DNA from: Leptasterias polaris
Lineage: Eukaryota > Echinodermata > Asteroidea > Forcipulatida > Asteriidae
Direction of reading: 5' to 3'
Assembly: GCA_037783415.1 (NCBI GenBank)
Contig: JAZGTN010000003.1
Location: 890,501-954,500, forward strand
DNA length: 64,000 nt
The translations under genes were made by a program, and so were the position numbers. Positions 44,471 through 58,000 of the stretch are shown here, in pieces (within the stretch, counting starts at the first letter, position 1; the number at the start of each line of letters is the position of its first letter). The notes below the pieces were generated by a model. It worked only from the letters and a program-made list of their open reading frames with translations, did no database searches and had not been told where the DNA came from.

Positions 44471-45589
44471 CACTGTATGTAGTGTCTTTTTTGTCATACA
44501 GTTTTTTTATGGTTCCATTTTCTAACTGTTCTGTTACTGGTTTATAGGCCACGTAAAAGAAAAAACATGTTTAGCGTCCGGGTTCCTGAAAAAAGGGAAG
44601 CGGGAGGGGCTTTTTTTATTTGTTATCTTTATTTTCAAGATGGCCGCCATTATTTTTAAAATTTTGAGCAACCATTGGTTTTTCCACTGTTCAACGCACA
44701 ATAATCAAAGAAACATGTTAGACAAGACATTGAACATGCTTACATTGGTTTTATTTTAATAGTTTGTTCAGTATTAAAAACCCTGCTGTAGCTTACTTTC
44801 ACAAGAATAAATGTATGTGTAACTGAATGATCAGGTTTTAATATGGGAACCAGCACAGGCTAAGTTCTGACTTGCAAGTATTTTATTTTCTGATGCAGTT
44901 CACATTTTATGATTTTTTAATTTCATTTTGAATTGGTAAAAAAGACAAAGAAAATCCATGCGGCCCCCCCAAAAGGAAGTGGGTGGGGACGCTACAATGT
45001 TGTGGTTTTTCGCCTTAATAATTAACTAATTTTTTTAAAAATTATTTAAGGCCCATTATAATTGAAATTGCAAGATACATGTAGTCTTCAGTTGTTGCTT
45101 TGAGTGACAGCAATTATTTGTAATCAGAGCTACATTCAAATCTTTTGTAATCAGGAAGGGGTGAGCAGGGGTAAGGTCTTATTACATGTACGTCAGCCTA
45201 TCTCAGTGTCTTTGGATGAGGTGCTGGGACCAAGCGACAGAAGCAATGCAAGGGAGACTGTCAACGTCCTAAACGGGCTATGCCGCATGCGCATTGGCAT
45301 AACCAGACTAATTCATTTTTATTTTGGCTTGGGGGAAAGTGAGGGCAAAGAAATAGATATTTTTTTAAAAATATTTTTTTTTTTGGGGGGGGGGGGCTCA
45401 TGTAGGCCTATCGAACCATTTATTTGTACATTATTTTGATCTCATTTGGGAGGCAAGAGTGGGGCCGGGCAAGGCCAAAAGGATTTGAGTGGGGGAAGGG
45501 GGGGCTGCAGCTACCCCGAACTCAGACTTGACCATTGACCTAAAGGCTTGTTCTCAGACTCGACCGAACTGAGTTGAAACTACCTTTAA

Positions 45590-45955
45590 AGGCCCTGTAC
45601 ACTATTGGTAAGATCGAAAATCACAAATGTTCACAGATTCACACATAACTTACATGATTTAAAGTAAGTAATGGTGAAAAGGGTTCCTTAAAATATTTCT
45701 GCCTAAAATGCTATCGTTTCTGAGAAATGAGTAAAACAATAGTTTTTATCACGCGTGATAATAAACTCGATGTTTGAAAAACAGAAAACACATAAGGTCT
45801 CTTTTCACTATTTTCTCGTGACCTCGATGACCAATTGAGCTCAAATTTTCACAGGTTTGTTATGTCATGTATGTGGTTGATTACATAAAACATGAACACT
45901 GTCTGTGATTATTTTGTCAGCTCTGCCAATCCTGTATAATACCTTTAAACAAAGG
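45590..45955. repeat. TTAA-type MITE relative
   Basis: ttaaaggccctgtacactat to tataatacctttaa, with the shared interior (ttctgagaaatgagtaaaac; caaattttcacaggtttgtt). Confidence 0.75.
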
Positions 45956-46340
45956 AATGGGTATTAAGCCCCATAAAGTCCTAAACTCTTCAGTGAACAA
46001 CTATTCACTTTGGACACATCTCCGATCAGAACAAACAAATTTGAGACAGTTTTTCATGGTTCTAACAACCATGATTTATAAATCATTGATTACAATATGG
46101 TGATTCAATTTTCAAACAAACATTATTTTAAAAGTATGAAACATTAATTTCCTGGTCATGTAAACCATAAAAACAAGTGTTGACAAGCATTCTTGTTTTA
46201 ACAGGTTTCCTCAGGCTTGTGAGCTACAGTGAGTAAGTTCACTTGCACTGTATGAGGTATCCATGGTTTCATTACCAGAAATGAAAACATTCCTTTCTTT
46301 CCCATTAACTCATTATACATGTAGTAGTATGTAAGGTACA

Positions 46341-46761
46341 TAATAATAATACGCAGTTCTTATATAGCGCTTTATACTCCCGATGGGTGTCTCAAAGCGC
46401 TCAGTATTTTTCCTACAAGGTATGTGGAGTTACGTGTTGAACAGTATGAGACCTATTCCTTTGCATACAGTGTAGCACCATGTAATGTTTACAAGGTGCT
46501 GTGGCGCAATATGCAGCCAATCAAACCAGGAACACCGGGGCAAACCCCTTCTCTTTACGATAAGTGCACTGGGTTCTTTTACGTGCATTACACAACACAC
46601 AGGACCTACGGCTTAACGTCCCATCCGAAGGACGAAGCATGTGGTTAAGTGTCTTGCTTAAGGACACAAGTGTCACGACTGGGATTCGAACCCACACTCT
46701 GCTGATCAGAAACACCAGAGCTTGAGTTCGGTGCTCTTATCCGCTCGGCCACGACACGCCA
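46341..46761 (-). repeat. tRNA-Leu-like SINE with LINE-type tail
   Basis: On the minus strand: head cgtgtcgtggccgagcgg with CAA-type anticodon region and box B ggttcgaatcccagtcgtg, a body of about 250 bp, and a 3' end agcgctttgagac, gcgctatataag, (ATT)n. The tail matches the L2-like LINE at 28,359. Confidence 0.85.
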
Positions 46762-47439
46762 CGATGTAGCTCATCAATCAAAATTGTTTGTAGATTGTGG
46801 ATGATTTATAATTTATGGGTGCAGTTCAGAATCCTTCGCTCAAAACCATTTTGCAATTGATGAGGATTTGCTGGGAGGAGGTTGACGGTATAATTATACA
46901 GATTTTTTTAAATTTATGTACTGTTACACTTACCATTATTTTGTCAGCAGTTATTGAAATCTTCGCTGAACCAAACACCAAATTTTGTTTCAAAAGCTTA
47001 ACTTTCCATTTCACATCACAAAATGCATTTAAAAACTATTGCAAAATAATGAAAATGTCGAGAAATGTTGCCAGGAATCCAACCAGTGCGAAGGTTGGGG
47101 CTAAATGCCGTCGGAGGATCAAAGACCAATCCTGAATTTGATGACAAATGTGAAACCACATCATGGAAAATAACCAGAGCATGTACAGAAAGTGTTTCAA
47201 TAGATTGCATGCAATTTAGTGTAATGGTCTGGATCAAAACAATTGTCATTTTCCGATGGCCGTTCAGCCGTTTTCCCTTCACGGACAAAAGGGTTTCACA
47301 TCCTGTGTTTCGTGAGTAATACATGTATCTCCAGTGAAAGAGCATTGTAGACCTTTCATGCCTTTTGCAGCAACTTTTACATCATGGGTTAAAAAATCCA
47401 CCAGGTTGGATTAATAAGTGTGACATTACACTTTGTTTT

Positions 47440-47600
47440 ACAGGGCTTGTAATAAACACTGGATGGCAGGCCTGAGGCCAGTGATTTTGGCATCGGGTTG
47501 GTAAACTCACGGCTGCACAAGTCCAATGGGCTTGTGTTTTTCAGACTTTGAGTCTGACAATCTTTTTTGTTGAGTTTGGAAGTTTACTGGCATGTTCATA
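47440..47600 (+). repeat. Dispersed repeat, second copy
   Basis: Shares ggccagtgattttgg, ggtaaactc and tgggcttgt with 8440-8545. Confidence 0.6.
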
Positions 47601-49002
47601 TGTACTCATAAAACAAATGAGATAAATCTCCTCTTGAAATTGTTCAAATAAAAAAGTTTATCAAATGTTAAACCGTGTAAAAAGGGCTTACATAGGGCTT
47701 GACTGATATTTCCTGGAGGCAGTTGCCTTGTATTGGTGCCTCTTCAAAAGTTCCAGCATAAATTTACAGTCTTACAGCAAGTGTACACTCCAGCTATAGG
47801 AAAAGTAGTATTTAAAGTACATTATTTCAGCATGATGTTTTTATTGAGAACGATTTTGAACAACACAATCACTACAGTGCACAGGTCAACTCAAACTCAG
47901 GGGTGCCACTCAGGAGATACAATTAGATTCAAGGACAACAATTTCAACACAATTTACTGTCATTTCCTGTACATGCATGGTAAAACCAAAATGCATTATT
48001 CAATACGGAGTTTTGGTGACAGAAAGTTTCCATTCCAGAACCATTGACCTTGTTTCCAGATTTACGCATGGATGATCACAGTTGGTGTCACATGATTACC
48101 ACTTCTGTGTAGGGTTTGTTTGTGGGATTTTTACACTAAAGTTGAGGTCACCGCTGTAGTAAGCACAAGTCCATGAGTGTTGAGCTACAACTGGAAAACA
48201 GGGTAGGGCAAGGCATTTGTTATTTTGGCATGAGACACTTACAATAATGCATTGTGAACAATAAAATAAATAACATTTATACTGTAATTGCACAATGTAT
48301 ACTGACACTGGTATTAGTTGGGATCTATAAATAATGGGCTGTGAGGAAGACTGCTTTTCATATATACAGTTACCGGTATTAAGTTCATTTCATTCTGGAT
48401 ATCAAAATGTAACTAGAAGCATTAGAAAAAAGAATGTGAAAAGATACCGTTGTAGAAGCACTGCAGGTGTTTACAATAAACAATTTGCAAAACAATTCCC
48501 TTCAAAGGAATGCGGTTTTAGAGAGAGTGATTCAAAAACAGTTCAATCTGAGATTGTGTCTTGTGTCTGGACATTTTTTTATGTAACTGCCTTTAAAGGT
48601 ACTCTAATAATACTGATTTGAACAATGGTGTTTCTACCAAGAGAATGATAATGGCTGCCAACTTGCTGCCAAACTTTGGACAACAATGATTCACGAAAAA
48701 TGCACAATAAGATACAGTATTTAGTAATAAATAATAATAATGTAAATGTGTAAGCTGGTATCAGTCAACTCAACCTCACTACCTTGGGCAGCGATACCTT
48801 CATCACTAAACCCTAGTAGGGATGTGCTGAAACACAACGCTGATTGGCTCCCAAAAGTTATTGCTTTGCATGCTTGCTTTTCACAAATTTTCAAGCGCTT
48901 CTATTGTGCTTATTGGATGCTTAGTATAGCGTGTCAAAATGCAAGTATTTTGACGCTAACTCCATTTCAAGACACTTTTCCATTTCAAATGAAGCATGTT
49001 TT

Positions 49003-50654
49003 AGTGAATACCAGTCAACTCGCCCCCCAGCAAAGTCGCCCACTACAAAGTCGCCCCCCAGCAAAGTCGCCCACTACAAAGTCGCCCCCTCACTTACAAA
49101 GTCGCCCCCTGTCAAAGTCGCCCCTCACAAAGTCGCCCCCTGACAGAGTCGCCCACCAACACAGTCGCCCCCCGACACAGTCGCCCCCTAACAAAGTCGC
49201 CCAAGAAGATTTCACTAAGTGAGGGCGCCCTTTGTTAACGGTTAGATTCAACCATTGGAGATTCCAGGCTTGGCGAATGCTTTGTCTTTTCGAGAAAACT
49301 CTCCGCTTTTGTCGAAATGTTACCGCTAGATAACTAATTAGCTATTTTCTTTTTTTTTACTTTGAATTGGCCTTCTAATATTATTTAAATCTGAATCGAA
49401 CATAAACAGTTTTCTGAATTAAATTAAGCATGCCAATCATTTAAGATTGTATTATTGCTGTGCATAATTTTTAATCCATACCGGAAACATATTTTTATAC
49501 CTGATATTTTTAGTTAATATTTTTAATCAATTTGTTTTAACAATAAACAGTTGTTATGACATGTTTAGTGATTTTGTCTGTAGGCCTAGTGTTTGAATCA
49601 AGGCCAGTTTGAATTTCCCCCCGTGTGGGATAATAAAGTTTTATCTTATCTTATCAAAATACATCAGTGATCGACTTAGGGTTTTAATTAAAGTAGGCAA
49701 CCTGTCAACTTATCACAACAATAAAACTTCACGAACTTCAAATAATGTATCAAAACACATCAGTATTAGAGTTAACATAATTTTATTCAATTAAACAACA
49801 TATAGACTATAAAAAAAGAAGGTTTTGAATAAAAAAAACAATTAGAACTTTATTTAAAAACAAATAAATAACCACCATAACTTTTAATAAATTCGCGAAT
49901 AAAATTTAGTTCTTTATAATTATGTAAGCACAAGTAAAACAAGGGGGGAAATTATCAAGTAAATAACCACCATAACCTTATAATGTTGAGAATTAACGGG
50001 AATAAACATATGCAAAATCAAATTAGTTACGGCCGATGAGTGTCCCAGAAAAGACGCCGCGGTATTTCATTTATCAAGTAGCCCAAACTTCTCAAAATAA
50101 ACACTCGTGAAATAACTTCCCATCACCCTCATGTTCACTTCTGCTTGATAATTTATTTGATGTATATATATTCTGTAAATAAAATGTAAATAACCTGTTA
50201 TATATATATTATTTTAGTGTTCTAATATTTAAAAGAACCTGCTACAACACAAAGATTAAACACGCTCAAACCCGTCGTGCACGCTCAAAATCCCGTAGCA
50301 TTCCTTTTGTAACAGATCTATCTACATGTACATTTCGTCTTCCCCCAGTGTGCTAATAAATTGTTTCAAAATATCATAGAAATAGATTTCTATGCAAAAT
50401 ATTCAAAAGCGCCCTCACTTTTGTGATATGGCTTTACGTCGCTCAACCATACACTGGGCGACTTTGTTAGGGGGCGACAGTGTCTGGGGGCGACTTTGTT
50501 GGTGGGCGACTCTGTCAGGGGGCGACTTTGTGAGGGGCGACTTTGACAGGGGGCGACTTTGTAAGTGAGGGGGCGACTTTGTGGTGGGCGACTTTGCTGG
50601 GGGGGTCGACTTTGTAGTGGGCGACTTTGCTGGGGGGCGAGTTGACTGGTTTCC
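49003..50654. mobile_element. Foldback transposon with GTCGCC-module terminal arrays
   Basis: Terminal inverted repeats of about 200 bp begin ACCAGTCAACTCGCC and consist of about ten modules of the type AAAGTCGCCCNCTNAC. They run at 49,011-49,205 and, inverted, at 50,450-50,650. A 5-bp target duplication GTTTT (48,998-49,002; 50,655-50,659) marks the insertion into a repeat that is unbroken at 15,840-16,150. The 1.2-kb interior is AT-rich and has no transposase. Because modules avoid stops, the arrays read as Lys/Ser/Pro-rich false ORFs on both strands. Confidence 0.85.
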
Positions 50655-51682
50655 GTTTTGACATGGTGACCCTAAACTGCATACAGTTAGACAAGTCATA
50701 AGATCAAAGAAGAATGAGAGGGGGGGACCGGTTGCTCTTTGACTTAATGCCAGTTTTGCGGGGCCAACATACTTGAGTGCGTGCATATAGCGGATCAACC
50801 GCAGGCCTTAAAATGTACCGTTGTAACTATAAATAAGCACATTAACCATTACCAGGGGTTTTGAGTGAGCAAGGCATGCTGGGAAAAAATGACACTGAGA
50901 TCGATCACCCCTGGGAACGAAGTTGCAGTCAACTTAATATTACATTCAGGGTGCTTTGCAAACATAAGAATCACATTGGAAACAAGTTTAATGCAAAGCG
51001 AGATAACAATGTTGTTGTTGTTTGTTAAAGCACAATTTGTATCAACTTTTGTAAAAAGCGCTATAATAGATATTATTATTATTATTAACAATGTTTGACA
51101 CTGGGTACTGAAAATGGAAAAGTTGAGTCATGTACATGTAGCAATGGGCATTGTTTGATTTTGATGGTATGTAAAAATGTAACTTGTCATACCTTCCTGA
51201 ACTTCCTGTCAATTTTACAGAGTAGTGCATGCACTGTGCATTGTTTGGGGAATAATGCAAGCTTTTTCTCAATTGTACTTTTAAGAATGATTTCTTACTT
51301 GTAAACAAACCCTTTGTTATGTTAATTTGTCTTTCATTGGTTTGCCTCACAATGAGCAGTGATTTGTAACCATTGCTACACAGGTGGATCAGGCAAATGC
51401 TGAATATAATAGTGTGTCCATTGTGAGGTGAATCAGTGGGTGAACCACTTAAATTGGATTAAACGCCTTGAGTGGAGTCTGAATGTCATATGTTGTACAG
51501 TGTATGTTCCCAATACGTGTGATTTAACCACTGAATTGAAAGTGTGTTTATTACATGGTTGCATTGCAGTGTGCTGGTACTGTAAAGGGTGGTCTTCATT
51601 ATCACTTTATAGCTACTGTAAATCATACAAGAAATTAGTTGATTGTGTTTTACAGGTCCAGTTATTAGTGTAACAGTGAGCT

Positions 51683-52049
51683 ATGGGATCATCCTCCAGT
51701 AAAAGACGTCCCAAAAAGCAGAGACCCAAGAGCGCCCCTCCCGGTGCCTTCAAATCCCCGCCCACACAAACTCCCAATGAGCTTTCCCAGAAGCAGATTA
51801 CCAGCTCCCCATCAAAGCAAAGGGCTGCATCAGAAGGGACTGTTGAAGTGAACCAGGGATTATTATCAAGGCAGCCAGAGGAAGCAGCTGTAGTCAATGA
51901 CAGTGGCAGCTGGGAACCAGTGCAGAAGCCACCACAAGACATGAGTACAGAGGCTGAGGAGCAGGTCACACGGTCTTTAAGCATGGAGCCTAAAGACATC
52001 ATGATAAGCTACAGTCATCAGGACAAAGACCAGATGAGGAAAATCAAAG
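51683..52049 (+). CDS. TIR gene (+), exon 1: myristoylation signal, linker, TIR beta-A
   Basis: Donor gtaaat. It encodes Met-Gly-Ser4-Lys-Arg-Arg, a disordered linker, and ends in MISYSHQDKDQMRKIK. Ends in phase 1. Confidence 0.85.
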
Positions 52050-55000
52050 GTAAATTCAATGTGTAGAAAGACTAAGGACATTGTCTGGGTGCAAGGACAC
52101 CGTTCAATGAATTATATGCCTCTATACCTACATGTAATCAATGGATGGACAGTGTGTAGTATGGATATATGTACAGTCTAGTCATGGATGTTTTCATTTC
52201 TCTATTATGTGTGTATACACAGGTTTTCTTTATACGCCCATACTGTATCATAGAATGGTTGTGTTTATTTTGTTGCTGGCTATTATTTAAGTGCTATTGC
52301 TGCCCCTGTACTGTAGCCTAGTACACGTACATCAGTGTACTGTACACAGTTCTGCTGTTATTGTCATCGATGGCTGCAGTAAATTATCATTTCTAAATGT
52401 AGAATAGAATATTAGCCAGCAACTGCACACTAAGCTTAGGCAATACCACAATATTATTGAAAACCGCGATACCAGTTCTTAAACGATTCTGCTATCATGT
52501 CAATTTTTGTTCATCGCGATATCGGCAAATCGCGGTTTCGATGAAGTATCGCGATACATTTCCTAATAGAGATGATTGCAACAACATAGAGCTGTTTAAA
52601 AACATAGAAAGTCACGGACCGCAACCGCAAGATTCCCTAAGTGATCCTAACCTGACTGGGATTCTTCGAAAAGACCAACATCAAAGCCTTAGTGTTCAGG
52701 CGGTCTCACACAGACACTACAGAATCATGTACCCGGTAACACTATTGTATTCATTTACCTCGAGGTAGACTGTGCTGCGAAAGGCAGACCACATTGCGAC
52801 GATCATCACAATAAACACAACCCGCAACTCTGTCACATCGTTTCCATTTTACAGCCATGTAGTCTTTGTTATCTCGTTACTTTGCGTGCTACAGCAAAGG
52901 CAAGAAACATTGAATGCTAGAGGGCGTTTCAGAACAGTGCAATAGCATTAGATTAAACGCCCTCTATTTGTGAAATATACAGCGCATGTTTTGGAGGAGT
53001 AAATAATTTGTGCCGTCTTCAAATTGTCAATGCATAGAGAAATCAAATACCATACACTGTTAGTGTTGTAGTATGCATACGGTACATGTACACGCACTGT
53101 CCCGTGGGTAAGTCTTTGCGTCACGACATGTGCTACGACTACATGTACGTATACCCAAAGCTTTTGCAACTTTGGGCTCTGGAAAGCTGGCATCCGTTTG
53201 TGTGTGAGTTTAGTTAATCTATTTTCCCCAAAACACCCATAACTCTAAAGCATTTCTTGTGACAGAAATATTTAGGTGTTCGGGCCTTACGCCCCAACAA
53301 CTTTGTTATGTTCGGTTTTTGGGGTTTTTTTTCTTCTTTGTTTTGCTTATTCTTCTCAGTGGGCTTTGTCCACAAGCAAACGCATACTTTCAAAACTTTG
53401 ATCATCTTGAAACTTCATGTGAAGTTATAACATAACTAGCAGAAGCCGAGTAAGTTGTGACGTCACGATTACGTCATCGGGTGTCAAATTACAAGCCATT
53501 TAAGTTTGAAAAGTGCCCTCTTGCCAATGCCTGTACATGTCTCTGAATGTTAAAGCTACATTGTTCATATTTGGGCATATGATAGATCGAGACACGGGCA
53601 ACATTTGAAAAGTTAACGCCAAAATCGTCCGACCTTAACTTCCGGGTCGTTACCCTAGGTCGAAGTTCGCCTTAGTTTTTTTCCTTCAAAAAAACACTTT
53701 CGAGCTTATCTACGGAATAACTCAAGATTGAGATTGAATTGAACAATGAAACTCAACAGATAGTTAAACCTCACTATCAAAACAACACAAACCTATTTAC
53801 GTCATGATGACGTCATCGGTCATCGAATTATAATAAATCAAAGTTTAATATTTGTAAAAAGCATAACTCATGAACCATTTGTTTGTTTTTTATAATCTAC
53901 ATATCATCGGATAGCTCATTTAAAGTTCGACAAACGCTACACAGAACCCAGGGTACAACATTTGAACTTACTTCCGGTTCAAATCGGAAGTTGAAAATTT
54001 CTTAGTATCCTATCTTATATGTCTTTAAAACTATTGATCATTTCAGCATAATTTTTGTATCAGAGTGTAGAACGTTAGTCCTGCTCAAACCTTTGAACAC
54101 AGACATGACAACATTTTGACCTTAATATATGGTCAAAACCGGACAATGAAGCGCACCTACCTACTCGTACCCCCCCCCCCCCCACTTTGATTGACAAAAC
54201 GTTATGTACACATAACGTTGAAACTGATGCAAGCTGCAGTTCACGCGCTGACTATTTACGTGCACTGTCATCGTCATTCTTGTTTCATCTGGCGGGAAGC
54301 GCGCTGGCGGGAAGCACAATTTTCAACAGCGCCCTCTTTTATGGGATATTTATTAAATAGCGCTGATAAATAAAATCAGGTTTTTTGGGGGGGGGCTTAT
54401 CTACGGAATAACTCAAGATTGAAATTGAATTGAACATTGAAACTCATAAGATAGTTGAACCTCGGAATCAAGACGACACAATTTTAGAAACGTCGGGTAT
54501 TGAATTTCTCTAAATCAAAGTTTTAATTTTGTAAAAGTCATAATTAATGGACCATTTATTTGATTTTTACAATGTCTGTGGCGAAGTTTATGATAATCAT
54601 TTCAAAATTGGTATACATAATGACCTTTATGCAGACAACATAATGTGTGGAGTTTCAGATTGACGTCATCATGTGTCACGTGGTAATACCTTTAAGTTTT
54701 ACTTTTTGAAGCCTTGCATCTAAAAAACCAAAAGTTTGACTGAGTTGAAACTTGGCTTATAGATAGACAGTGATATTGACTTCGTGAAGACGTCTTTCCT
54801 TTTTTTTGTACAAATATTTGAAATTTTGACCAATCATTACGGGTATTTATTGACCCGCTGTCAAACCACGGGATAAACACACAATACGCGATCTAAATCA
54901 GTTAAATGGTACGGGTATTTATTGACCCGCTGTCAAACCACGGGATAAACACACAATACGCGATCTAAATCAGTTAAATGGTGAGCGAATCAACCGCAAG

Positions 55001-58000
55001 GTTCAAAGTCCATCAAACATGCTTGTGGTCTAGTCTCTGTTCAAGGTTCGCGCAACCTGATTTTGACAAAACGCTTTGTTAGTCTTTAAAACAGCCGTCC
55101 ATGCAAACCTCGTTAACAATCAAATGCTAGGCTTTAGATCGTGTTTTTTTTAAAGACTTTTGCTTAAGTGTGTAGTTTGTTACACACCTCAAAACAGTAA
55201 TATCACCAAAGTTCAACTTAATGAAATAGCTCACGCATTGACACAGCACTGACCCCAGCAATACCCGAACACCTAGTCATCCCGACCGTATGAAGCGGTG
55301 GGCCTTTCTGGCTTTATTGTGTAAAATCGTATTATTGTGCTTTACATGTATCAATCATTGCAGGCTTTTGGAATTGATATTGAAATAATTTTTTCATTTG
55401 ATATTTTATTGGCCTGGTTTGCCCAAAGTCTTTATACACACATTTACGAATGTGTAGTTAATTCTTGTGTAAAAAAGTAGGCCTACATGGCCTCAAATGG
55501 CTGGGTTCGGTTTGCTCAGCAATCTCATGTAGTTTGACATTTAGTCACGTTTCTACTTTTAAGTGTGTGGAATGGGTCAGGTGTGCCCAACTTTCAAATG
55601 GGTCTGGTGTGCCCAACTTTCAAATGGGTCTGGTGTGCCCAACTTCCAAATGGGTCTGGTGTGCCCAACTTTCAAATGGGTCTGGTGTGCCCATGGGTCT
55701 GGTGTGCCCAACTTTCAAATGGGTCTGGTGTGCCCAATTTGTGGCTGGGTCTGGTGTGCCCAGGGGGTCTGGTGTGCCCCACTCAAAAATGTTTAATTTG
55801 CCGGTTTGCCCTGAATACAAAAGTATTGGTATCCGGTATGAAATTGTTTCTGGCTGAATCAAAATAAATTCAAGGTGTGGCATGAGGTCACAAACAAAAT
55901 ATTTTGTCTCCTGTGTCGTTTGTCTAAGAATAAGTGTTTGTTGTCACAAACACGTTAAGTCTAGTTAATTCTGAGATGTAAAAAACAAGTCCACTCATTA
56001 AACTTTTCTTGCATAAATTGGATAATCAAAGAAAAAGTATGATGTACTGTAGTTCTCAAAATGCATTAATGAACTTTTTAGTAATCAGTTTGGGAGAAAT
56101 GGGCGTGGCTGACAGTGGAACATTGAGTTATTTTAGGCTTAGAGGGCCTGCAAAACCATTTGACACAACCTGAAAAGAATTTTGTTTTGCTATTGAGAAA
56201 AAAGTGCTTACCCATTAGATCACACAGGTCATGCACCAGTTCACACATCCAACATGTTATAAGTGGACATCTGTTTGTTAATTTACCCAAAGGGGATTCG
56301 TGCCCATGTGGAGTCAGTGGTATAAGGGTGAGTCTCCATAGACGTCGGAGGTGTGATGAAGACTGACCTCAAAAGGCGACGCCCTATCTTAAATACCAAA
56401 CCAAGGATTACACAGAAAACGCATGCCTAGATTTGATTGGGTGAACGCATGACTTACATGTACGACCCAAACACAATAAACTAATGAATAATAATGCCAA
56501 GAGGGATAAAAGAACCACGCTCCGTGGCACGATATGCAAATACGCTATGCAAATAAGATTATGCTAATGTCGGATATTTAAAATAAGATATGTGACGGAA
56601 TACAATAAAACTTATCGGCGGAGATAACATGCATTGTAAATGAAAAAGGTGTGGCAATTAGTTTTATTAAATCATGCAGTATAGACCTTACATGGTGCTT
56701 GAGTATAGGGCCCCCTCGCCCAGGGGTTAAAACTTAAAAAGTACAAGTCGGTGTGTTTTCATTGTTTCATCATTAGTTTACCTCTAAGATGGCAATTGAA
56801 TGATGTCAATGCGTTGGTCCATTCAATCTTTTAATAATAATAATAATAATAGTGGCTTCTTATAGCGCTCATACATGTATCCATCACGCAGTGACGCTCA
56901 AGGCGCTTCAACAGTCAGTTTTTCCTGCAAGGTGGAGAGCCTACGTCTTGGAGTACATGTGTGAGACCTATTCCTTTACATAACACCATGTAATGGTTTA
57001 CAAGGTGCTGTGGTGCAATATACAGCCAATCAAACCAGGAACACCAGGGTGAACCCCTTCTCTTTTTGATAAGTGCACTGGGTTCTTTTACATGTACGTG
57101 CATTACACAACACATGGGACCAGCAGCTTTACGTCCCATCCGAAGGACGAAGCAATAATGTTTTAAGTGTGTCTTGCTTAAAGGCACTGAACACGTTTGG
57201 TAATAATCAAAGACCAGTATTCTCACTTGGTGTAGCCCAACATATGCATAAAATAACAAACCTGTGAAAATTTGGGCTGATTTGGTCATCGAAGTTGCAA
57301 GAAAATAATGAAAGAAAAAACACTCTAGTTGCACAAATTTGTGTGCTTTCAGATGTCTGAAAAAATTATAAAAGACTTCATGCATGAAGTCTTTTATTAT
57401 TTTAGTGAGAATTTACCTCTTTCTCAAAAACTACGTTACTTCAGAGAGAGTCGTTTCTCACAATGTTTTATACTATCAACAGCTCTCCGTTGCTTTTTAC
57501 CAAGTAAGTTTTTATGCTAATATATATTTTGTGTAAGTACCAAACGTGTTCAGTGCCTTTAAAAGGACACAAGTGTCACGACCGGGACTCAAACAGAAAC
57601 ACCAGAGCTCGAGTCCGGTGCTCTTATACGCTCGGCCACGCTGGTTGTAGTAAATGCGGGTTGGCGTTACTGAGTGATGGTTGGTGCTGACTGGCGTGGC
57701 TACAACACTGGTAATGATAATAACTTGCAGCAGCTTCAAATGCTATGAATTTCCTTGGCATTGAAATGGCAGACTGATGTTGTTCTTCAGACAAATGTTG
57801 GATGAGATGGAACTGATATGATCTTGATTTTCATTTACCCGCTTTGAGGTTGAACATGTTCAAACTAATTTGCCTGTCAGTGTCAATAACCTTTAGTATA
57901 TTGTGTAGATTTGTTTAAAGTAACAAAAGGTATGTAAGGCAAATGTGTAAAATTTCAAAATTGTGTATTAATGTTGCCTTAATAAACTACTTTGGTTTAA

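Larger units (their letters stand above)
38743..51655. other. Region between the two divergent TIR genes
   Basis: About 12.9 kb that should contain both promoters and 5' exons. I recognise only repeats: a LINE remnant, a hAT-like element, two foldback elements, MITEs and SINEs. I did not find a counterpart of the myristoylation exon for the minus gene. 39,250-39,780 contains a tRNA-like SINE fragment; 42,780-43,930 and 46,800-47,400 hold no supported gene. Confidence 0.5.

Noticed and set aside
47065..47345. Open frames on both strands near 47.1 kb
   Set aside because: No recognisable domain and no splice partners; I tested it as a 5' exon of either TIR gene and found no match.
48746..49222. 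158-codon frame rich in Lys-Ser-Pro, and a 127-codon counterpart at 50,415-50,798
   Set aside because: Both are readings of the foldback element's terminal module arrays, inverted relative to each other.
55465..55883. Cys/Trp-rich frames
   Set aside because: 26-bp minisatellite.
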